Below, piece after piece: positions 59,161 through 64,000 of a DNA stretch of 64,000 nucleotides (position 1 is its first letter; each line of letters starts with the position of its first letter). The stretch is taken from positions 1 through 64,000 of the forward strand of contig NZ_JNWK01000032.1 of NCBI RefSeq assembly GCF_000716445.1, given 5' to 3'. This DNA is from Streptomyces wedmorensis (GTDB lineage: Bacteria; Actinomycetota; Actinomycetes; Streptomycetales; Streptomycetaceae). The notes below the pieces were generated by a model. That model was not told the DNA's origin. It made no database searches and saw nothing but the letters and a program-made list of their open reading frames with translations. The position numbers were made by a program, and so were the translations under genes.

Positions 59161-59439
59161 ATGCAGTGTCCCAAGTGCCATGCGGCCATGCACACGTACA
59201 ACCGCAACGGCGTCCAGATCGAGCAGTGCAGCGGCTGCCGCGGCATATTCCTGGACTTCGGCGAGCTGGAGGCCCTGACCCGCCTGGAGTCCCAGTGGGC
59301 CCAGCAGGCCCCGCCCGCTCCGCCGGCCTACCCGGCGCAGCCCGCCGCCCCGGCCTGGGGTGCCCCGCACCACGGCGGTCACCACGGCGGCGGTCACTAC
59401 CGCCAGCGCGGCTTCGGGCGGATGCTCTTCTCCTCCTGA
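59161..59439 (+). CDS. TFIIB-type zinc-ribbon protein
   Basis: A 92-residue protein with a zinc ribbon: MQCPKCHAAMHTYNRNG and IEQCSGCRGIFLDFGELEAL provide two CxxC pairs. The tail is Pro/Ala- and Gly/His-rich (GGHHGGGHYRQRGFGRMLFSS), a second possible metal site. Conserved in Streptomyces; role unknown. The start ATG 59161 has GGGAG 14-19 bases upstream. The tRNA array on the other strand follows after a terminator. Confidence 0.85.
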   Translation: MQCPKCHAAMHTYNRNGVQIEQCSGCRGIFLDFGELEALTRLESQWAQQAPPAPPAYPAQPAAPAWGAPHHGGHHGGGHYRQRGFGRMLFSS

Positions 59440-59507
59440 TCCCCTCCGGACGGAACGGGTCGGCGCCCACGGGCGCCGACCGCCGTTCACCTGCCGATCG
59501 ATACGAA

Positions 59508-59539
59508 GAAGCCCCCGCCGCGATGCGGCCGGGGGCTTC
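59508..59539 (-). terminator. tRNA-operon terminator
   Basis: GAAGCCCCCG (59508-59517) pairs with CGGGGGCTTC (59530-59539), extended by inner CCGC/GCGG. It lies after the last minus-strand tRNA (Val copy 1) and can also end the plus-strand zinc-ribbon transcript. Confidence 0.85.
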
Positions 59540-59545
59540 GTATGG

Positions 59546-59617
59546 TGCGCGATACTGGGATTGAACCAGTGACCTCTTCCGTGTCAGGGAAGCGCTCTCC
59601 CGCTGAGCTAATCGCGC
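59546..59617 (-). tRNA. tRNA-Val(GAC), copy 1
   Basis: A 72-base tRNA on the minus strand. The acceptor stem is GCGCGAT/ATCGCGC, anticodon stem CTTCC/GGAAG with loop CTGACAC, giving anticodon GAC (Val). Discriminator base A. No CCA is encoded. Identical to copy 2. Confidence 0.95.
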
Positions 59618-59645
59618 GGGCACACCCGAAGGTGTCGGTACTGCG

Positions 59646-59717
59646 TGCGCGATACTGGGATTGAACCAGTGACCTCTTCCGTGTCAGGGAAGCGCTCTCC
59701 CGCTGAGCTAATCGCGC
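59646..59717 (-). tRNA. tRNA-Val(GAC), copy 2
   Basis: Identical in sequence to copy 1, with the same acceptor stem and anticodon GAC. The two copies are about 100 bases apart, a recent tandem duplication by appearance. Confidence 0.95.
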
Positions 59718-59751
59718 GGGGGATCCGAAGATCCGGGATCCGAAGATCCAG

Positions 59752-59823
59752 TGGACGATACTGGGATTGAACCAGTGACCTCTTCCGTGTCAGGGAAGCG
59801 CTCTCCCGCTGAGCTAATCGTCC
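59752..59823 (-). tRNA. tRNA-Val(GAC), copy 3 with different acceptor stem
   Basis: Same anticodon GAC, but acceptor stem GGACGAT/ATCGTCC: two base pairs differ from copies 1 and 2 with compensatory changes on both strands, so the fold is kept. The direct repeat GGATCCGAAGATCC occurs twice between copies 2 and 3 (59720-59750). Confidence 0.93.
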
Positions 59824-59827
59824 TTGG

Positions 59828-59898
59828 AGGTGGAGACGGGATTTGAACCCGTGTAGACGGCTTTGCAGGCCGTTGCCTCGCCTCTCGGCCACTCCACC
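59828..59898 (-). tRNA. tRNA-Cys(GCA)
   Basis: A 71-base tRNA on the minus strand. The acceptor stem is GGTGGAG/CTCCACC with discriminator U, correct for Cys; the anticodon stem ACGGC/GCCGT holds loop CTGCAAA, giving anticodon GCA. Confidence 0.95.
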
Positions 59899-59937
59899 AG
59901 GAGTGAATACGGGGGTTCGGGAAGATCCCCCACATCG

Positions 59938-60010
59938 AGCGGACGACGAGATTCGAACTCGCGACCCTCACCTTGGCAAGGTGATGCTCTACCAACTGAG
60001 CCACGTCCGC
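59938..60010 (-). tRNA. tRNA-Gly(GCC)
   Basis: A 73-base tRNA on the minus strand. Acceptor stem GCGGACG/CGTCCGC with discriminator U; the anticodon loop TTGCCAA gives anticodon GCC. It is the promoter-proximal member of the Gly-Cys-Val-Val-Val operon. Confidence 0.95.
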
Positions 60011-60052
60011 TTGTCGTTTCCGTTCCGCTTGCGCGTCCCGGCGACGTGTTGA

Positions 60053-60080
60053 ACTCTAGCGGATTCCTGGGCCAGTACAA
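60053..60080 (-). promoter_or_regulatory. tRNA operon promoter
   Basis: On the minus strand, TTGTAC (60080-60075), a 16-base spacer and TAGAGT (60058-60053) precede tRNA-Gly by about 42 bases. This is a good match to the housekeeping sigma consensus. Confidence 0.7.
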
Positions 60081-60242
60081 AAACGCGTTTCCGCAGCGTG
60101 CTGACCTGCGGGGCGACCGGCCCGGCCGGCCGGGCACCCCGGAGGGTTCCCGTGGCGTTCACTCGCCGTGTTCCCGGAGTGGCGCGGAGCCCCCGCGGAG
60201 CGCGACCCGGTGCCGGGCCGTCGGCGGACCTAGACTCGATGC

Positions 60243-61310
60243 GTGCACGACCTTGCTCCTCTGGCCCGCTTCGGCGGCCTCGTCGCGACCGATCTCCGGG
60301 ACGTCACCCACGACCCCGAGGCCCTGGACTCCGCCGGCTTCTGGGCCGTCTGCGCGGACTTCGAAGGGCGCCTCACCTGCGCCCGCTTCGGAGACGTGCG
60401 GCGCGAACAGGTGCCCGCGCCGGTCCCGGGCGCCTGGCGCGGTCCCGCAGCCGGTGACTGGAAGTCCTCGCTCGACCGCGCCGCGTACATCGCGGGCGTC
60501 CGCCGGGTGCGCGAGCACATCGCGCGCGGCGAGGTCTACCAGGCGAACCTCTGCCGCGTCCTGACCGCTCCGCTGCCGGACCCGGCCGCCGCGGACGTGG
60601 ACGCCCTCACGGCGCTGCTCGCCCGGGGCAACCCCGCGCCCTACGCCGGAACGATCCGGCTGCCCGCCCACGGCGTGGAGATCGCGACCGCGTCCCCCGA
60701 GCTCTACCTCCGCCAGGAGGGGGCCCTGATCTCCTCCGGACCCATCAAGGGAACCGGACGGACCGCCGCCGACCTGCTCCCCAAGGACCACGCCGAGAAC
60801 GTCATGATCGTCGACCTGGTCCGCAACGACCTGGGGCGCGTCAGCGAGACCGGCTCCGTCGCCGTCCCCGCGCTCTGCGCGCTGGAGGAGCACCCCGGCC
60901 TCGTCCACCTCGTCTCCACCGTCACCGGCATCCTGCGCGAGGACGCCGGCTGGCCCGAACTGCTCGACGCGACCTTCCCGCCCGGCTCCGTCACCGGGGC
61001 GCCCAAGTCCAGCGCCCTGCGGATCATCGAGGCGCTGGAGACCGCGCCCCGGGGCCCGTACTGCGGAGGCCTCGGCTGGGTCGACGCCGACGCGGGCACC
61101 GCGCAGCTGGCCGTCGGCATACGCACCTTCTGGATCGACCGCCCCGAGGGCGTGCTCCGCTTCGGCACCGGCGCCGGGATCACCTGGGGGTCCGACCCGG
61201 AGCGCGAGTGGGAGGAGACCGAGCTGAAGGCGGCCCGGCTGGTCGCGATAGCGTCGGGCGCCTACGAGGCGGACGCCCGTGAGGCGAGTGGAAAGGTCGT
61301 TTCTCGATGA
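60243..61310 (+). CDS. pabB: Chorismate-binding aminodeoxychorismate synthase component I
   Basis: Converts chorismate, with ammonia or a glutaminase partner, to 4-amino-4-deoxychorismate for folate. 355 residues, one chorismate_bind domain (about 80-345). Key segments: REHIARGEVYQANLCR, ISSGPIKGTGRTA, NVMIVDLVRNDLGRV and PPGSVTGAPKSSALRIIEALE. Overlap with pabC (4 bases) supports PabB over TrpE. TAGACT (60231-60236) is 6 bases before the GTG, predicting a leaderless message. Confidence 0.9.
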   Translation: MHDLAPLARFGGLVATDLRDVTHDPEALDSAGFWAVCADFEGRLTCARFGDVRREQVPAPVPGAWRGPAAGDWKSSLDRAAYIAGVRRVREHIARGEVYQANLCRVLTAPLPDPAAADVDALTALLARGNPAPYAGTIRLPAHGVEIATASPELYLRQEGALISSGPIKGTGRTAADLLPKDHAENVMIVDLVRNDLGRVSETGSVAVPALCALEEHPGLVHLVSTVTGILREDAGWPELLDATFPPGSVTGAPKSSALRIIEALETAPRGPYCGGLGWVDADAGTAQLAVGIRTFWIDRPEGVLRFGTGAGITWGSDPEREWEETELKAARLVAIASGAYEADAREASGKVVSR

Positions 61311-62137
61311 AACTGTGGGTCAACGGCGGGCTGCACGACGAGGAGGACGCCCGGGTCTCCGTACTGGACCACGGGCTGACCGTCGGCGACGGCATCTTCG
61401 AGACGGTCAAGACCGAGCGTGGCGAAACGTTTGCTCTCACCCTCCACCTGGAGCGCCTCGGCCGCTCCGCCCGTGGTCTCGGCCTGCCCGACCCGGACCT
61501 CGACGAGGTCCGCCACGCCGTCGCGGCCGTCATCGACGCCAACCCGATGGAACTCGGCCGGCTCCGCATCACGTACACCGGCGGGGTCTCCCCGCTCGGT
61601 TCGGAGCGCGGCGACTCCGGCGCCGGCCTCGTCGTGGCCCTCGGGGAGACGAGCCGCCGCGCCGACTCCACCGCGGTGATCACGGTGCCGTGGACGCGCA
61701 ACGAGCGCGGCGCCCTGACCGGGCTCAAGACCACCTCGTACGCCGAGAACGTCGTCGCCCTCGCCAGGGCGCGCGAGCAGGACGCCACCGAGGCGCTCTT
61801 CGCCAACACCGTGGGGCGGCTGTGCGAGGGCACCGGCTCCAACGTCTTCGTCGTGGTCGACGGCCGGATCCTCACCCCGCCCGTCTCCTCCGGCTGCCTC
61901 GCGGGCATCACCCGCGCCCTCGCCGTGGAGTGGACCGGCGCGGAGGAGGCCGATCTGCCGCTGGACGTCCTGGAGAGCGCCGAGGAGATCTTCCTGACCT
62001 CGACCCTGCGCGACGTCCAGGGCGTGCACCGGGTCGACGGGCGGGAACTGACGCCCGCGCCCGGTCCGGTCACCGCCAAGGCGATGCGGATCTTCGACGA
62101 GCGCGCCGCACGGGACCGGGACCCGCGCCTCGCGTAG
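61307..62137 (+). CDS. pabC: Aminodeoxychorismate lyase (class IV aminotransferase fold)
   Basis: PLP enzyme producing 4-aminobenzoate and pyruvate from aminodeoxychorismate. 276 residues. The N-terminal VNGGLHDEEDARVSVLDHGLTVGDGIFETVK is typical; the Schiff-base Lys is in LTGLKTTSYAEN (K141), and EGTGSNVFVV and ITR follow. ATGA overlap with pabB implies a translationally coupled pabBC pair. Branched-chain or D-amino acid transaminases share the fold, but context favours PabC. Confidence 0.88.
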   Translation: MKLWVNGGLHDEEDARVSVLDHGLTVGDGIFETVKTERGETFALTLHLERLGRSARGLGLPDPDLDEVRHAVAAVIDANPMELGRLRITYTGGVSPLGSERGDSGAGLVVALGETSRRADSTAVITVPWTRNERGALTGLKTTSYAENVVALARAREQDATEALFANTVGRLCEGTGSNVFVVVDGRILTPPVSSGCLAGITRALAVEWTGAEEADLPLDVLESAEEIFLTSTLRDVQGVHRVDGRELTPAPGPVTAKAMRIFDERAARDRDPRLA

Positions 62138-62145
62138 GCCCGGCG

Positions 62146-62171
62146 GCGCGGGCGTCGCCGAACGCCCGCGC
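62146..62171 (+). terminator. pabBC terminator
   Basis: GCGCGGGCGT (62146-62155) pairs perfectly with ACGCCCGCGC (62162-62171), loop 6, starting 9 bases after the pabC stop. Confidence 0.8.
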
Positions 62172-62215
62172 AAAACCGGATGACGGACGGCTCCGGGGTG
62201 GGTAGAACTCCTCTG

Positions 62216-63055
62216 ATGACCACCACCCTGCGGCCGGCCGAGCCGCTTCAGCAGACGCCCGACGGCGGCCGTTCCCGGGTCTACGACGTGTGCGTGAACA
62301 GCCGCCGCGTCGGCGCCGTCCGGCTTTCGACCGACCCCCGCTTCGGGGCCGCGTCGGGCGTGATCGACGAGCTCCGGGTCGACGAACCGGACCGGCGGCG
62401 CGGGCGGGGCACGGTCGCCGCGCTCGCCTCCGAGGAGGTGCTGCGGGGCTGGGGCTGCGTCGAGGTGCAGATATCGGTGCCCGCCGACGCCGAGGCGGCG
62501 CTGCGGATGGCCCGCTCGCTCGGCTACACCGAGCGCAGCCGCAACATGGTCAAGGAACTGGCCGCCGAGCCGCCGGCGCTGCCGGAGGGCGTCGAGGTCC
62601 GGCCGATGACCGAAGCCGAGTACGGGGAGTGGGAGGCGCGGGCCAAGGCGGGCTTCGCGCAGAACTGGATCGACCGGGGCGTCCCCGAGGAGCAGGCCCG
62701 CACCAAGGCCGAGGACAGCCACCGCCGCTACCTCCCCGAAGGCCTGGCCACCCCCGGCGTCGCGATCCACGTCGTCGTCCGGGACGGTCTGCCCGCCGGC
62801 TTCCTGTGGACCGGCCGGATCGAGCTCGAACCGGGTTCGTGGGCGGCCTTCGTGTACGACATCGAGGTCGACGAGGCCCAGCGCGGCCGTGGTTACGGCC
62901 GGGCGCTGATGCTGCTCGCCGAGCGGATCGCACGGGAGACCGGCGACACCCGGCTCGGGCTGCACGTCTTCGCCGGCAACACCCCGGCGATCCGGCTCTA
63001 CGAGTCCCTGGGCTTCCGCACGACCCTCGTCAACAGCGCCAAGGAGCTGCGCTAG
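62216..63055 (+). CDS. Two-domain GNAT acetyltransferase
   Basis: A 279-residue protein with two GNAT folds. The N-terminal fold (about 15-118) has IDELRVDEPDRRRGRGTVAALASEEV; the C-terminal one (about 125-275) has FVYDIEVDEAQRGRGYGRALMLLAERIA and FAGNTPAIRLYESLGF. Both halves retain an acetyl-CoA-type R-x-x-G-x-G loop. ATG 62216 was chosen because TAGAAC (62203-62208) lies 7 bases upstream; ATG 62180 is the alternative. Substrate unknown. Confidence 0.85.
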   Translation: MTTTLRPAEPLQQTPDGGRSRVYDVCVNSRRVGAVRLSTDPRFGAASGVIDELRVDEPDRRRGRGTVAALASEEVLRGWGCVEVQISVPADAEAALRMARSLGYTERSRNMVKELAAEPPALPEGVEVRPMTEAEYGEWEARAKAGFAQNWIDRGVPEEQARTKAEDSHRRYLPEGLATPGVAIHVVVRDGLPAGFLWTGRIELEPGSWAAFVYDIEVDEAQRGRGYGRALMLLAERIARETGDTRLGLHVFAGNTPAIRLYESLGFRTTLVNSAKELR

Positions 63056-63141
63056 GGCCCGTCCGGCCCCGGGTGCCAGGTCGTGTCCGTAAAGCAGCGC
63101 CGTCTGCTCGGAGAGCCAGGGGGCTTTCCGGACAGGGCCCA
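63054..63141. repeat. Inverted-repeat element, 88 bp
   Basis: AGGGCCCGTCCGG (63054-63066) pairs with CCGGACAGGGCCC (63128-63140) with one bulged base. The inner 60 bases contain no gene. A single-base variant of the left arm occurs at 24546. It could be a Streptomyces dispersed IR/MITE-like element or a terminator for the GNAT gene, whose stop (63053-63055) it abuts. Confidence 0.5.
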
Positions 63142-63165
63142 GGGGCCCCGCCCGGCCCCGGGTGC

Positions 63166-63681
63166 TCAGCCGTTCAGGAGGCGGTCGGCGATCTCCGCGA
63201 TCCGCTGTCGCAGGCCCTCCTGGCTCTTGCCGCCGTCCAGGCGCTCGCCGCCGATGACGTAGGTCGGCGTGCCCGTGACCTTGATCGCCTTGCCTTCGGC
63301 CTCGTCCGCGTCCACCGTCAGCAGGTGCCGGCCGTCGATCAGCGCGGTGTCGAACTCCTCGGAGTCCAGACCGAGTTCGGCGGCGACCTCCAGGAGGACC
63401 GGCTCGCCCCGGTCGCCCAGCTCGGCGGTCCTGGCGAGCAGCGCCTCCGCGTACGGCCAGCCCTTGCCCTGCTCGAAGGCCTCCTCAGCGGCCTGCGCGG
63501 CGGCGTACGCGTGCTTGTGCTTCTCCAGCGGGAAGTGGCGCAGCTGTACGTCGAGCCGGTCGCCGTACTGCTCGCGCAGCGCGCGGACGTCGTCGAGGGC
63601 GGTGAAGCAGTCGGGGCACTGGAGGTCGAACCACGCCTCGAGGACGAGGGGGGAGGCGGATGCGGTGGTGGAGTCGCTCAT
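63166..63681 (-). CDS. DsbA-family thiol-disulfide oxidoreductase
   Basis: A 171-residue thioredoxin-fold protein with a CxxC pair CPDC (C22, C25 in FDLQCPDCFTA) and the cis-Pro loop TGTPTYVIGG. The helical insertion (AAQAAEEAFEQGKGWPYAEALLA) is typical of DsbA/FrnE-like proteins. No signal peptide is evident after ATG 63681, so it is probably cytoplasmic. The ATG was chosen because the fold starts right after it and the upstream frame lacks family character. Confidence 0.88.
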   Translation of the reverse strand: MSDSTTASASPLVLEAWFDLQCPDCFTALDDVRALREQYGDRLDVQLRHFPLEKHKHAYAAAQAAEEAFEQGKGWPYAEALLARTAELGDRGEPVLLEVAAELGLDSEEFDTALIDGRHLLTVDADEAEGKAIKVTGTPTYVIGGERLDGGKSQEGLRQRIAEIADRLLNG

Positions 63682-63876
63682 GACAGCAGTCTCCCTCACC
63701 GGGCCCCGGGGCCGTCCCGCCGGTCGGCCCCGCCTGACCCGGCGGAGCACTCCCTGAGGAGGAGATCCGGCCGGGGTGACCCGGAGATCTCCCTGAGACA
63801 GGGCCCGGGACATGGCCGCGGACGGTTCCGCCGGTGCAGGATGGAAGGGACGTATCACCCGGACCTGGAGGACCGC

Positions 63877-64000
63877 ATGCTCGCCGAGACCATTTGCTCC
63901 GCGGTGTCCGTGGCGGGCCTGGGCATCGCCGCGATCGCGGCCTACCGGAAGCGCTTCCTGTCCGCGACGCGGATCGCGGCCTACGCCCTGGTGCCGCTCG
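63877..64000 (+). CDS. Start of a membrane protein (3' end outside window)
   Basis: The first 41 codons of an unidentified protein. MLAETICSAVSVAGLGIAAIAAYRKRFLS contains a hydrophobic N-terminal stretch, then RIAAYALVPL begins a second one, suggesting an integral membrane protein. GGAGG eight bases before the ATG is a good ribosome site. The frame runs off the right edge. Confidence 0.6.
   Translation, partial: MLAETICSAVSVAGLGIAAIAAYRKRFLSATRIAAYALVPL

Noticed and set aside
61307..62137. Branched-chain amino acid aminotransferase
   Set aside because: Same fold, but translational coupling with a chorismate-binding PabB-like gene favours aminodeoxychorismate lyase.

Overview
The window is high-GC chromosomal DNA from an actinomycete, almost certainly a Streptomyces. 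The evidence is the very high G+C, GTG starts, 4-base stop/start overlaps, many genes whose -10 box lies only 6-8 bases before the start codon, and Streptomyces-style gene content and order (SseB/DUF1844/infC-rpmI-rplT/pheST, argCJBDR, metNIQ, cobL and a bluB-cobT fusion). It is core chromosome rather than a mobile island: no transposase, integrase, phage gene or CRISPR array was seen.

Layout. 1-2.7 kb: the end of a repeat-rich Pro/Ala membrane protein and a mycosin-type subtilase. 2.9-12 kb: translation block with SseB-like protein, DUF1844 protein, infC (long structured leader, probable AUC start), rpmI, rplT, a SpoU-family rRNA/tRNA methylase, a PAS histidine kinase with no adjacent response regulator, and pheS-pheT. 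12-25.6 kb: signalling and accessory genes (SpoIIE-type phosphatase, XRE/TPR regulator, Nudix hydrolase, 3-hydroxybutyryl-CoA dehydrogenase, secreted GH10-like protein, DUF1918 protein, divergent EamA transporter/MocR pair, GNAT, a phosphatase-fold protein without catalytic histidines, RlmG-like methylase, PCD-VOC fusion, VOC protein, ECF sigma factor). 25.7-37 kb: arginine biosynthesis (argG, argCJBD, argR, argH), interrupted by a Rox-type rifampicin monooxygenase and a HEAT-like protein. 37-44 kb: GNAT, TetR-MFS efflux pair, acyltransferase, glycerophosphodiesterase, small sigma factor, GNAT and a membrane-protein pair. 44.4-47.4 kb: a Cys/Met-rich upstream ORF followed by the metNIQ methionine importer. 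47.6-55 kb: GNAT, cobL, bluB-cobT fusion and a siroheme/uroporphyrin methylase. 55-64 kb: second SpoU methylase, Ser/Thr kinase, small membrane protein, phosphotransferase, zinc-ribbon protein, a minus-strand tRNA array (Gly, Cys, Val x3), pabB-pabC, a double GNAT, a DsbA-like protein and the start of a membrane protein.

Regulation visible in the sequence. argG, argC and argH each have a near-consensus promoter (TTGCAT or TTGACA, 17-base spacer, CATACT, TATAGT or CATAGT) carrying TGCAT-type ARG half-sites, so ArgR encoded at 33.4 kb probably controls all three. The monooxygenase gene carries an exact 19-bp rifamycin-associated element. A perfect palindrome GTGAGACA-N4-TGTCTCAC precedes the TetR-MFS pair. 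The EamA and MocR start codons overlap inside a 12-bp palindrome. The met importer sits behind a 28-codon ORF ending in alternating Cys and Met codons. I found no evidence of a wholly novel multi-gene system; the most original leads are the Cys/Met uORF, the infC leader and start codon, and several degenerate-active-site or fused proteins.
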